Position numbers and translations under genes: made by a program
Source: Actinomadura physcomitrii
GTDB taxonomy: Bacteria > Actinomycetota > Actinomycetes > Streptosporangiales > Streptosporangiaceae
NCBI RefSeq assembly: GCF_008923205.2
Contig: NZ_WBMS02000002.1
Coordinates: 335,503 to 399,502, forward strand
DNA length: 64,000 nt
Reading direction: 5' to 3'
Notes under the pieces: model-generated
Databases searched by the model: none
Told to the model about the DNA's origin: nothing
Seen by the model: the letters and a program-made list of their open reading frames with translations, nothing else
Part shown: one piece after another, positions 26,041-34,004 of the stretch
Layout: each line of letters opens with the position of its first letter
Position numbering within the stretch: position 1 is the stretch's first letter

Positions 26041-26727
26041 ATGGCGAGTGTTCTGGTTGTCGAGGACGACGCGAACGTCCGTACCGCCTTGATCCGCGAA
26101 CTGAGCGCGCGGTCGCACGTCGTGCGCAGCGTCGGCACCGCGATGGACGCCCTCCGGGAGGTCACCCAGTCCCCGCCCGACGTGGTCATCCTCGACTTAG
26201 GCCTGCCCGACCTCGACGGCGCCGAGGTGCTGAAGATGCTGCGCGGCGTGTCCGACGTCCCGGTCATCATCGCCACCGCCCGCGACGACGAGCCCGAGAT
26301 CGTCCGGCTGCTCAACGCCGGTGCCGACGACTACCTCATCAAACCGTTCTCCGCCGAGCACCTCAGCGCCCGGCTCGCCGCGGTGCTGCGCCGCTCCGCG
26401 CGGTCCGGGCCGTCCGCCGAGATCAGCGTCGGCGGCCTGCACATCGACCTCGACCGCCGCGAGGCCCGGCTGGACGGCGAGCCGCTCGAACTGACCCGCC
26501 GCGAGTTCGACCTGCTCGCCTACCTCGCCGCCCGCCCCGGCCGCGTCGTCGCCCGCCGCGAACTGCTCGCCGAGGTGTGGCGGCAGGCCTACGGCGACGA
26601 CCAGACCATCGACGTGCACCTGTCCTGGCTGCGCCGCAAACTCGGCGAGACCGCGGCGAAACCCCGCTACCTGCACACCGTCCGCGGCGTCGGGGTCAGG
26701 CTGGCCGAGCCCGGCCCCCGCGCATGA
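26041..26727 (+). CDS. OmpR/PhoB-family response regulator
   Basis: A 228-residue regulator. In the receiver domain the phosphoacceptor is D52 in VILDLGLPD, with acidic ED at residues 8-10 and the conserved lysine in LIKPFSAEH. The C-terminal winged helix (about residues 130-225) has LTRREFDLLAYLAARPGRVV and DVHLSWLRRKLGE. The histidine kinase follows after a 52-base gap in the same direction, forming one operon. Confidence 0.93.
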   Translation: MASVLVVEDDANVRTALIRELSARSHVVRSVGTAMDALREVTQSPPDVVILDLGLPDLDGAEVLKMLRGVSDVPVIIATARDDEPEIVRLLNAGADDYLIKPFSAEHLSARLAAVLRRSARSGPSAEISVGGLHIDLDRREARLDGEPLELTRREFDLLAYLAARPGRVVARRELLAEVWRQAYGDDQTIDVHLSWLRRKLGETAAKPRYLHTVRGVGVRLAEPGPRA

Positions 26728-26779
26728 GCCGAGTCCCCGACATGACGTTCCCACCCCGCACGACGGAACGGGCCGCGCG

Positions 26780-28123
26780 ATGAGACGCACGCTTGTCCTG
26801 GTGTCGCTCGCGGTCACCTCGATGGTCGCCCTGGCCTTCCTCATCCCGCTCGCGCTGACCGTCCGGGAGATCGCCCGGGACCGCGCCCTCACGACCGCCG
26901 AACGGCAGGCCAGCGCGCTCGGCCCCGTCCTCGTCGTCACCGAGGACCCCGCCGCCCTCGAACGCGCCGTCGCCAGCACCCAGGCCGGCGCCGCCGGGCG
27001 CATGACCGTGCACATGCCGGACGGCACGCTCGTCCCCAAGCGCGAGCCCGGCGACCCGTCGGCGCGCGCCGAGCAGCTCATGGAGGCGGGCCGCCGCGGC
27101 CGCTCCTACACCGCGCGCGTCTCCGGCGGGTTCGCGCTGCTGCAGCCGGTGTCGCTGGACGCCGGGCGCACCGCCGTCGTCGAGGTGTTCTTGCCCGACG
27201 GCGACCTCACCCGCGGGGTGTGGAAGGCGTGGCTGGTGATGACCGCCGTCGCCGCCGCGCTCGTCGCCGGGTCCGTCGCCGTCGCCGACCGGCTCGGCAA
27301 CCGGATGATCCGCTCCACCCGCCGGCTCGCCGAGGCCGCCGCCGCGTTCGGCGACGGCGAGATGTCGGTGCGGATCGAACCGGACGGGCCGCCGGAGCTG
27401 ATCGAGGCCGGCCTGGCGTTCAACGCGATGGCCGACCACGTCGTCCAGCTGCTGTCCGCCGAACGGGAGATGGCCGCCGACCTGTCGCACCGGCTGCGCA
27501 CGCCCCTCGCCGCGCTGCGCCTCAACGCCGAGGCGCTCGGGAAGGGACCCGTCCCCGACCAGACCCGCGACGCCGTCGACCGGCTCGAACGCGAGGTCGA
27601 CCAGATCATCCGGACCGTCCGGCGCCCCACCGGGCGCGGCAGCTGCGACGCGTCCAAGGTGCTGCGCGACCGCGTCGGGTTCTGGTCCGTGCTCGCCGAG
27701 GACGAGGGCCGCTCCTGCGAGCTGATCGGCGCCGAGGGCCCGGCGCCGCTGCCGCTGCCCGGCAGCGAGCTCGCCGCCGCCGTGGACGCGCTGCTCGGCA
27801 ACGTCTTCCGGCACACCGCCGAGGGCACCGGCTTCGTCGTCACCCTGCACCAGGGGCAGGGCGTCACCGGCATCCTCGTCGCCGACGGCGGCCCCGGCAT
27901 CGCCGACCCGGACGCCGCCCTGAAACGCGGCAGCAGCGGCGGCGGCTCCACCGGCCTCGGCCTCGACATCGCGCGCCGCGCCGCCGAGTCGACGGGCGGC
28001 TACCTGCGCATCCACCGCAGCGTCCTCGGCGGCGCGCAAGTGCAGATGTGGTTCCGCACCAAGTGGCTGCCCCCGGCCCGCCGGTCCCGCCGCCTCGTCC
28101 GCCGCCGGCACTCCCGCACCTGA
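26780..28123 (+). CDS. Sensor histidine kinase
   Basis: A 447-residue membrane kinase: an N-terminal helix (LVSLAVTSMVALAFLIPLAL), an extracytoplasmic domain of about 115 residues, a second helix near residues 148-168, a HAMP linker (RLAEAAAAFGDGEMSVRI) and the HisKA domain with phosphoacceptor H237 in AADLSHRLRTPLAALR. The ATPase domain has a divergent N-box (VDALLGNVFRHTAEG), DGGPGI and GSTGLGLDIARR. It is cognate to the preceding regulator. The Arg-rich C-terminal tail is unusual but common in actinomycete kinases. Confidence 0.92.
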   Translation: MRRTLVLVSLAVTSMVALAFLIPLALTVREIARDRALTTAERQASALGPVLVVTEDPAALERAVASTQAGAAGRMTVHMPDGTLVPKREPGDPSARAEQLMEAGRRGRSYTARVSGGFALLQPVSLDAGRTAVVEVFLPDGDLTRGVWKAWLVMTAVAAALVAGSVAVADRLGNRMIRSTRRLAEAAAAFGDGEMSVRIEPDGPPELIEAGLAFNAMADHVVQLLSAEREMAADLSHRLRTPLAALRLNAEALGKGPVPDQTRDAVDRLEREVDQIIRTVRRPTGRGSCDASKVLRDRVGFWSVLAEDEGRSCELIGAEGPAPLPLPGSELAAAVDALLGNVFRHTAEGTGFVVTLHQGQGVTGILVADGGPGIADPDAALKRGSSGGGSTGLGLDIARRAAESTGGYLRIHRSVLGGAQVQMWFRTKWLPPARRSRRLVRRRHSRT

Positions 28124-28124
28124 T

Positions 28125-28622
28125 CTAGTCCCGCACGTGGTCGCCCGTCGCGCCGTCGATCAGCTCCCGGACGACGTCCATGTGCCCGGCGTGCCGCGCG
28201 GTCTCCTCGATCATGTGGATCAGCACCCAGCGCAGCGACACCCGCGGCCCGAACCAGGCCGTGCCCGTCGCGTCGAGGTCCAGCTCGGCGATCACCGCGT
28301 CCGCGCCGGCCCGCGCCCGCTCGTAGAACGCGACGATCCCCTCCGTCGTCTCGCCGGCCTCGATCCGCAGGTCCATCTCGGGGTCGTCGTCGGCCAGCGG
28401 CAGCGGCTCGGTCTCCCGCCCGAACGTGTGGCAGAACCAGAAGTACTCCATCGCCGCCAGGTGCTTCGTCAGCCCCAGCAGGCTCGTGCCCGACGGCGTC
28501 ACCCGCCGCCGCACCTGCTCGTCGTCCAGCCCGCCGAGCTTCCACGGCACCACGTCCCGGTGCCGGTCGAGGCTCGCCCGCAGGCTCTCCTTCTCATCGC
28601 CGAGAAACGGCACATCCTTCAT
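28125..28622 (-). CDS. DinB/DUF664-family protein
   Basis: A 165-residue four-helix protein started at ATG 28622 (MKDVPFL...). LGLTKHLAAMEYFWFCHTFG gives the first metal histidine, and LRWVLIHMIEETARHAGHMDVVRE supplies the pair of His residues of DinB-like metal sites. Members include bacillithiol- and mycothiol-dependent transferases, so a thiol-dependent detoxification role is possible. It converges on the histidine kinase with one base between stops. Confidence 0.85.
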   Translation of the reverse strand: MKDVPFLGDEKESLRASLDRHRDVVPWKLGGLDDEQVRRRVTPSGTSLLGLTKHLAAMEYFWFCHTFGRETEPLPLADDDPEMDLRIEAGETTEGIVAFYERARAGADAVIAELDLDATGTAWFGPRVSLRWVLIHMIEETARHAGHMDVVRELIDGATGDHVRD

Positions 28623-28796
28623 CGCTGGACCGTACCAGCGCAAGCCCCGCCGCCCTCCCGCAGCACCGCCCCCCGTCACCGCGTCAGGGGCAGAGAGGAC
28701 GCGTACTGCCCGGTACAGTCACAGCACTGTCTGCGCCGCGGCCCTCATGCGGCAACGGAGACGCCTTCTCACCGATGCAAGCAGATGGGAGAGCTG

Positions 28797-29570
28797 TCAC
28801 GTGTAGCAGGACCAGTTGCCGTTGGTCCTGCGTGCCACGATGTCACGCTTCTGATACTCCCAGCTGCAGGCAAGACTCATATCGATTGGAACCCTGCATA
28901 TCCAGACGTTCCTTGAGATGGGTACAGCCTCGACATTGGCGTTTCTGGGGTACAGATAGCGACAGTAACCCGGAAGGTCTTTTGTTCCGCCGAGCCTACG
29001 GTTCTTGGAGTCGTAACAGACTCCACTGGTGGAGCTGGTTCCCATAACCATCCTGTGTGGCAGTGTGCCAGCCGTTTTGTAATGCCATTCGCATGCTTTG
29101 TCCAGAGGTAATTTCGAGAAGCAAGATTTCTGGTCGTTCTGCTTGTAGTTGTAGGTATTGCAGTAATCGGACAGATTGACCCCGCCAACTTCATGTTCCT
29201 TGACGAATCTGGAGGGATGGACGACGTTCCAGGTGACGATGGTGATCGTCGCGAAAATGAGGGCTGCGAACGTGATCCTGGGCAGTCGCTCCCTCAACTC
29301 AACTCCGAGGATCGGTTGGGGGATCGAGGCCGCGACCCTTCCGATGAAGCTCGCCATGATGGTGGTCGCTGCGAACGTCAGCGCGAACAGGATCACCGCC
29401 CCCAGGAAGGCCGCCCAGCCGAGAGGGCTCTGGGGTGGCAGCTTCGTCGGCACCAGCGCTTCGCCCACAACGCTGCACGAGCCGATGGCGATCGCCATTG
29501 CGATGGCCAGCGCGTAATGGCGCCCCGTGATGCCCGGTCTCTCGTGTGGTCCTTGACTCTCGTCGGCCAT
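28797..29570 (-). CDS. Membrane protein with duplicated cysteine-rich extracellular domain
   Basis: A 257-residue protein started at ATG 29570 with GGAGAG upstream. Three hydrophobic segments (about residues 18-38, 52-75 and 95-113) are followed by about 140 hydrophilic residues. That part contains two copies of one pattern: G-V/T-x-x-L-x-x-YC, then a W/C-containing loop, then (L/M)xxACxWxY, a basic turn and a closing CY. Copy 1 runs from VNLSDYCN to SGVCYD and copy 2 from LPGYCRYLYP to NWSCYT. Eight or more cysteines suggest disulfides outside the cell. The gene has clearly lower GC and looser codon use than its neighbours, a sign of recent acquisition. Function unknown. Confidence 0.7.
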   Translation of the reverse strand: MADESQGPHERPGITGRHYALAIAMAIAIGSCSVVGEALVPTKLPPQSPLGWAAFLGAVILFALTFAATTIMASFIGRVAASIPQPILGVELRERLPRITFAALIFATITIVTWNVVHPSRFVKEHEVGGVNLSDYCNTYNYKQNDQKSCFSKLPLDKACEWHYKTAGTLPHRMVMGTSSTSGVCYDSKNRRLGGTKDLPGYCRYLYPRNANVEAVPISRNVWICRVPIDMSLACSWEYQKRDIVARRTNGNWSCYT

Positions 29571-29814
29571 CTCGACATCTCTCCGCGGGCCGGGCCGCAT
29601 CCAGGGGTTCGGGTGACGTGAGCGGGGGTGCCAACCCTACAGAGCGAGTCATTTTTTCGCAGTGATTTCGAGGAAAGTGCAACGAGAGATCTACTTGTCT
29701 GCCGATGATCGCGGGTGTCGACGTGCTGTTGCATTGCGGTCTGCCTCTAAGTCTAGAAAAAGTGTGTTATCTGCATCGTCGGAAGTAAGCAAATGTCGGA
29801 CAGAGGCGACTTGT

Positions 29815-29828
29815 GCCTGTATACAGGC
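29815..29828. promoter_or_regulatory. Perfect palindrome GCCTGTATACAGGC
   Basis: A 14-base perfect palindrome with a GTATAC centre, similar in form to GntR-family operators. It lies in the low-GC island, upstream of the possible small secreted protein and of the orphan terminator. Confidence 0.45.
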
Positions 29829-29930
29829 GCGGATGCCCGGAAGTGAAACGAAACACCCGTATCGCGGCACGGGGGCGTGTTGCCGACGCGGAGGGGCGTT
29901 GGCCGTGTGGGGATGTGCCAGGCGTTGCCC

Positions 29931-30190
29931 GTGCGGGCTGCCGTAGCTATGACCTTGGCGTTTGTGGCGGCGGTCACGGTGGTTTCGGTGATTGCGGGGG
30001 CCATGGGTTGTGCCTCCTCCCTGTCGGGGGAGGGAACCAGGGGAGCCGATCTCGGGAGCCGACGTGGGTCGAGGGCGTTCGACTCGGGTCGACTGCGCCG
30101 GACGGTTCCTCTGGGGTCCTTCCCTCGTTCTCGCAGGTGGGCGGCTACCGGATCGGCTTCCCCGGACGTACCTGGACGGTGCCTGAATAA
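29931..30190 (+). pseudogene. Possible decayed small secreted protein
   Basis: From GTG 29931 one frame encodes a convincing signal-like start (MTLAFVAAVTVVSVIAGAMG then CAS, a possible lipobox). The same frame then becomes Arg/Ser-rich, while another frame ends SGVLPSFSQVGGYRIGFP and FPGRTWTVPE before a TAA. The better N- and C-termini are in different frames, as if an indel had occurred. This is a weak call and both halves may be chance. Confidence 0.25.
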
Positions 30191-30342
30191 GGCTTGCTCA
30201 GCGGTTCCCTAAGTGAGGCTTAAGGGGGTTCTGGGGGGTGCGGGGGCGGCTTAGCGTTGGGGCTGTTCACATCGGAAGACGGCGGAGGTGCACAGGCGGA
30301 GAGCAGAGCGAACGTCGACTGAGGTTCCTGATTGAGACAGGT

Positions 30343-30401
30343 CTCTGGCCCGCACGGCCCCGTAACCCCGCTCTGGGGCCGTGCGGGCCAGAGGCCTTTT
30401 T
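30343..30401 (+). terminator. Strong orphan plus-strand terminator
   Basis: Perfect 19-base arms (30343-30361 and 30375-30393) enclose a 13-base loop and are followed by GCC and T5. The T-run is only on the plus strand, yet no plus-strand gene lies directly upstream; the left flank has no A-run to serve the minus-strand TetR gene, whose stop is at 30401. It implies an unannotated plus-strand transcript. Confidence 0.85.
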
Positions 30402-30961
30402 CAGTCGCGGGGGAGGGCGCCCAGGAGGAGGAGGCGGAAGGCGTCCGCGGTGCCGGTGGCGGCGGTGTCGCCGGTGGCCAGGCGGCGGACGGCCAGGCCG
30501 TAGAGCATCGCGACGATCGCCGGGGCGTGCTTGTCCGCGTCGGGGATGCCGAGGGCGGTGAGGACGGCGGTGGTGAGCCGGTCGTAGGCCTCGACGGAAC
30601 GGATCGAGGTCTCGCGGATGCGCGGGTCGCGGGCGGCGTGCAGGTGCAGTTCGAGGTTGGCGATCTGCTCGGGGCCGTAGGCGAAGTCGACGACGGCCTT
30701 CTCCACCAGGTCGGCGGCGTCGACCGGGGCGATGCCGGACTCGCGGAGGCTCTCGGCGTAGGCGGCGATGCGGGCGATCTCCGTGTCGACGAAGGCGCGC
30801 AGCGCTTCGCGGAGCAACTCGTCCTGGCTGGGGAAGTGGTAGGTGAGGGAGCCGAGGGAGACGCCGGCCGCGCGGGCGACCGCGCGGTTGGTCACGGCGC
30901 CGATGCCCTGCTCGCCGATCAGGCGGAGGGTGGCGTGGAGGATCTGGTCGCGGGCGCTCAT
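30401..30961 (-). CDS. TetR-family repressor, divergent from amidase
   Basis: A 186-residue regulator started at ATG 30961. The HTH reads LRLIGEQGIGAVTNRAVARA, then GVSLGSLTYHFPSQDELL (about residues 10-55). The C-terminal domain is helical. The 73-base divergent gap to the amidase gene carries a perfect 18-base palindrome, the obvious operator, so the regulator most likely controls both itself and the amidase. The inducer is probably the amidase substrate or product. Confidence 0.88.
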   Translation of the reverse strand: MSARDQILHATLRLIGEQGIGAVTNRAVARAAGVSLGSLTYHFPSQDELLREALRAFVDTEIARIAAYAESLRESGIAPVDAADLVEKAVVDFAYGPEQIANLELHLHAARDPRIRETSIRSVEAYDRLTTAVLTALGIPDADKHAPAIVAMLYGLAVRRLATGDTAATGTADAFRLLLLGALPRD

Positions 30962-30999
30962 CACCGCACAGTCTTCCCTACGGGGGGAGTGGAAGCTAT

Positions 31000-31017
31000 C
31001 GTTCGTTCGAACGAACG
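31000..31017. promoter_or_regulatory. TetR operator: perfect palindrome CGTTCGTTCGAACGAACG
   Basis: An 18-base perfect palindrome centred between the divergent TetR (start 30961) and amidase (start 31035) genes. Arms and centre form nested GTTCG/CGAAC words. Its location allows repression of both promoters. Confidence 0.8.
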
Positions 31018-31034
31018 GTATACCGGAGGTGGGC

Positions 31035-32411
31035 GTGGAGCTGGGGCTGGCCGGTCAGGCGGAGGCGCTGCGGAGGGGCGAGGTGTCCTCCGTGGAGCTG
31101 GTGGAGGCCTCGCTGGACGGCATCCGCCGGCAGGAGTCGCTGGGGGCGTTCCGGGTCGTGCGGGAGGCCGCCGTGGAGGAGGCGCGGGAGGCCGACAAGC
31201 GGCTGGCCGAGGGGACGCGGCTGCCGCTGCTCGGGGTGCCCGTCGCGATCAAGGACGACACGGACATCGAGGGGGAGACCACGCCGTTCGCGGTGGCCGG
31301 CGACCACGAGCCGGCGAAGCGGGACGGGGAGGTCGTGCGCAAGCTGCGGGCCGCGGGCGCGGTCGTCGTGGGCAAGACGACGACGTGCGAGATCGGGTTG
31401 TGGCCGTTCAGCGAGTCGCCGGAGTACGGGGTCGCGCGCAATCCGTGGAACCCGGAGTACACGCCGGGCGGGTCGTCGGGCGGGTCGGCGGCGGCGGTGG
31501 CGGCGGGAATGGTCGCGGGCGCCGTGGGGTCCGACGGGGCGGGGTCGATCCGGATCCCGGCGGCGTGGACGGGGCTGGTCGGCATCAAGCCGCAGCGGGG
31601 ACGGGTGTCCGGTCATCCCCATACGGATCCGTTCAACGGCATCACCGTCTGGGGTCCGCTGGCGCGGAGCGTGAAGGACGCGGCGTTGATGCTGGACGTG
31701 CTCTCGGGCAGCCATCCGGAGGACGTGTATCAGGTGGGACGTCCGGTCCTGCCCTTCGTGGACGCGACGAGGCGGGAACCGGGACGGCTGCGCATCGCGG
31801 TCTCGTACCGGACGGCGTTCGGGGTGAGCGGGAAGCTCGACCCGGAGATCCGGGCGGCGGTCGAGCGCGTCTCGCGGAAACTGACCGAGCTGGGGCACAA
31901 GGTGTTCCCCGCCGACCCGGACTACGGGCTGGTGGGACTCGGCCTGATTCCGCGGGGGACGGCCGGCGTCGCGGACTGGCTCGACGCGATGCCGAACCCG
32001 AGGCCGGAGGCGCGGACGGAGGTCGAGGCGCGGATCGGCAGGGTCCTCGGGAAGCGGCTGCTGCCGCTGGCCAGGAAGATGGACCCCTATCTGCGGAAGA
32101 AGGTCGGGCGCATCTTCCGGTTCGCCGACGTGGTGCTGACGCCGACGACCGCGCAGCCGCCGTTCAAGGTCGGCGCGTTCGACGGCGCCGGGTACCAGAA
32201 GACGCAGTCGGGCGTCGCCGCGGCGTGCCCTTACGCGTGGACGTGGAATGTGCTCGGGTGGCCCGGCGTGAACGTTCCGGCGGGCTTCACCAGGAGCGGC
32301 CTGCCGATCGGGGCGCAGCTCCTCGGCCACGATTCCGACGAGGCGACGCTCATCTCGCTCGCGGCCCAGCTGGAGGTCGTCGAGCGGTGGACGGAGCGCC
32401 GTCCGCGATGA
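31035..32411 (+). CDS. Amidase-signature hydrolase
   Basis: A 458-residue amidase. The catalytic triad of the amidase signature family is complete: lysine in VPVAIKDDTD, cis-serine in TPGGSSGGSAAA and the nucleophile serine in SDGAGSIRIPA. GTG 31035 follows GGAGG directly upstream; GTG 31029 is an alternative. It lacks the GatB neighbour and the GatA C-terminal features, so it is a stand-alone amidase acting on an unknown carboxamide. It is controlled by the divergent TetR through the palindrome at 31000. Confidence 0.9.
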   Translation: MELGLAGQAEALRRGEVSSVELVEASLDGIRRQESLGAFRVVREAAVEEAREADKRLAEGTRLPLLGVPVAIKDDTDIEGETTPFAVAGDHEPAKRDGEVVRKLRAAGAVVVGKTTTCEIGLWPFSESPEYGVARNPWNPEYTPGGSSGGSAAAVAAGMVAGAVGSDGAGSIRIPAAWTGLVGIKPQRGRVSGHPHTDPFNGITVWGPLARSVKDAALMLDVLSGSHPEDVYQVGRPVLPFVDATRREPGRLRIAVSYRTAFGVSGKLDPEIRAAVERVSRKLTELGHKVFPADPDYGLVGLGLIPRGTAGVADWLDAMPNPRPEARTEVEARIGRVLGKRLLPLARKMDPYLRKKVGRIFRFADVVLTPTTAQPPFKVGAFDGAGYQKTQSGVAAACPYAWTWNVLGWPGVNVPAGFTRSGLPIGAQLLGHDSDEATLISLAAQLEVVERWTERRPR

Positions 32412-32468
32412 GGCCCGCGCGGGGCCGCCGGTGCGGGGGTCCGATCCGTCACCGGCGGCCCGGCGCGC

Positions 32469-33230
32469 TCAGTAGCCGGCGCCGGTGAGCAGGCCGCCGT
32501 CGACGAGGACCTCGCTGCCGGTGCAGTACGACGAGTCGTCCGAGGCCAGGTAGACGACGAGGCCGGACACCTCCCTGGTCTTGCCCATCCGGCCGAGGGG
32601 GAGCGCCTTCAGCAGGGCGTCGGCGCTGCCGGCCTTGGCGGCGATGATGTCGTCCTGCATGAACAGCGGGGTGACGATGCCGCCGGGGTGGATGGAGTTG
32701 ACGCGGATGCCGTACTCGCCGAGCTCGCGGGCGGCGGACTTGGTGAGGCCGCGGACGCCGAACTTGCTGGCGCTGTAGGCGGCGAGGCCGTCCGCGCCGA
32801 CGAAGCCCTCGGTGGAGGAGACGTTGACGATCGAGCCGCCGCCGGCCTCGCGCATCGCGGCGGTCACCGACTTCACGCCGAGCCACTGGCCCATCAGGTT
32901 GACGTCGATGATCCGCCGGAACTCCTCGAGGGACATCTCCTCGATGGTCTTGTAGCGGATGATGCCGGCGTTGTTCACCAGCACGTGCAGCGCCCCGAAC
33001 GCGGACGTCGCGGTGCCGATGGCGTGCCGCCAGTCGTCGGGCGACGTCACGTCCATCCGGACGAACCGGACGGCGTCCCCGAGTTCGGCGGCGAGCTTGC
33101 CGCCCTCCTCCTCCAGGACGTCGCCGAACACGACCTTCGCGCCCTCGGCGACGAAGCGCTTCACATGGGCCTTGCCCATGCCGCGCGCACCCCCGGTGAT
33201 CAGCGCCACCTTGCCGTCAAGCTGCCCCAT
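32469..33230 (-). CDS. SDR-family oxidoreductase (hydroxysteroid dehydrogenase-like)
   Basis: A 253-residue classical short-chain dehydrogenase. The cofactor motif TGGARGMG is at residues 12-19, VNNAG is present, and the active-site serine (VSSTEGFVG) and YSASK complete the catalytic set. The acidic D in FGDV after the second strand predicts NAD preference. SVLVDGGLLTGAGY-type C-termini and the overall sequence resemble actinomycete 3-alpha,20-beta-hydroxysteroid dehydrogenase. GGAGCG precedes the ATG. A TetR-type palindrome lies 55 bases upstream. Confidence 0.88.
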   Translation of the reverse strand: MGQLDGKVALITGGARGMGKAHVKRFVAEGAKVVFGDVLEEEGGKLAAELGDAVRFVRMDVTSPDDWRHAIGTATSAFGALHVLVNNAGIIRYKTIEEMSLEEFRRIIDVNLMGQWLGVKSVTAAMREAGGGSIVNVSSTEGFVGADGLAAYSASKFGVRGLTKSAARELGEYGIRVNSIHPGGIVTPLFMQDDIIAAKAGSADALLKALPLGRMGKTREVSGLVVYLASDDSSYCTGSEVLVDGGLLTGAGY

Positions 33231-33284
33231 CAACGCTCCTCGCTCCCAGCGGCGACCGCGACCCGCGGCGCTCCACCAAACTAG

Positions 33285-33299
33285 CGAACGCTTGGTTCG
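33285..33299. promoter_or_regulatory. Palindrome CGAACGCTTGGTTCG upstream of the SDR gene
   Basis: Five-base arms CGAAC/GTTCG surround GCTTG. The AACGCTTGGTT core is typical of TetR operators before actinobacterial lipid or steroid genes. It lies between the upstream TetR stop (33330) and the SDR start (33230), so a TetR protein probably represses the SDR. Confidence 0.6.
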
Positions 33300-33329
33300 A
33301 CGAACAAGGCGCCCCGAGCCGGCGCCGGG

Positions 33330-33899
33330 TCAGCGGGTGCGCAGGCCGTCGAACAGCAGCGCCAGCATCCGGTCGGCGTACCCGGCGGGATCCTGGGTGC
33401 GCTCGGCCGCGACACCGATCGCGTTGGTCAGCCGCAGCAGGTCCGCGGCGTCGGTGTCCGCCCTGATGGCGCCCGCCCGCTGCGCCCGCTCCAGCAGCCC
33501 GCCGACCGCGTCGCGGATCGCGGCGGCCGCCGTGCCGAGCCGCGTCGCCGACCACCGCGGCGACATCGCCTCGATGAGCACGGTCGAGGTGCCGCGCGGC
33601 GTCATCGCGCCGTCCAGGTAGCCGCGCAGCCAGCCCGCCAGCGCCGCGCCCGGGTCCGGCTCGCGCATCAGCCCGGCGGCGTGCGCGAGCAGCCCGTCGA
33701 TGCGTTCCTGGAGCACCGCGTGCAGCAGGTCGTCGCGGGTGGGGAAGTGCCGGTACAGCGTCCCGGACCCGACGCCCGCGCGCCGCGCGATGTCGTCCAG
33801 GGACGCGCCCGTGCCGTGCTCCATGAAGGCCGCGCGGGCCGTGCTGATCAGTCGTTCGTAGTTGCGGCGGGCGTCCGCCCGCATGGGCCGCGGTTGCAT
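33330..33899 (-). CDS. TetR/AcrR-family transcriptional regulator
   Basis: A 189-residue regulator. RADARRNYERLISTARAAFM is the typical entry and DIARRAGVGSGTLYRHFPTRDDLL the HTH (about residues 30-55). Start ATG 33899, with ATG 33884 possible; neither has a clear ribosome-binding site. It lies upstream of the SDR in the same direction, with the palindrome at 33285 between them. Confidence 0.87.
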   Translation of the reverse strand: MQPRPMRADARRNYERLISTARAAFMEHGTGASLDDIARRAGVGSGTLYRHFPTRDDLLHAVLQERIDGLLAHAAGLMREPDPGAALAGWLRGYLDGAMTPRGTSTVLIEAMSPRWSATRLGTAAAAIRDAVGGLLERAQRAGAIRADTDAADLLRLTNAIGVAAERTQDPAGYADRMLALLFDGLRTR

Positions 33900-34004
33900 G
33901 GGCACCGTCCAGCGGTGTGCGCGGGCGGCCGACCGGCCGCCGCGTGTCACCGAAGAGCCTGCCATCTCCCCGCCCCGGCGTCGAGAAGGCGCCGGTACCC
34001 GCCG

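Larger units (their letters stand above)
29571..30340. other. Lower-GC intergenic island
   Basis: About 770 bases of reduced GC between two minus-strand genes. It holds a perfect 14-base palindrome at 29815-29828, a possible decayed small secreted protein near 29931-30212, and it leads into a plus-strand terminator. No confident gene fills it. Confidence 0.6.

Noticed and set aside
28700..28800. tRNA-like gene in the less GC-rich stretch
   Set aside because: No cloverleaf or anticodon arm could be drawn.
29753..30004. 83-residue minus-strand frame in the low-GC island
   Set aside because: No domain, no ribosome-binding site and no fit with the plus-strand terminator downstream.
33285..33299. 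LexA/SOS box
   Set aside because: The arms are separated by five bases rather than the four of actinobacterial SOS boxes, and the adjacent genes are not SOS genes.
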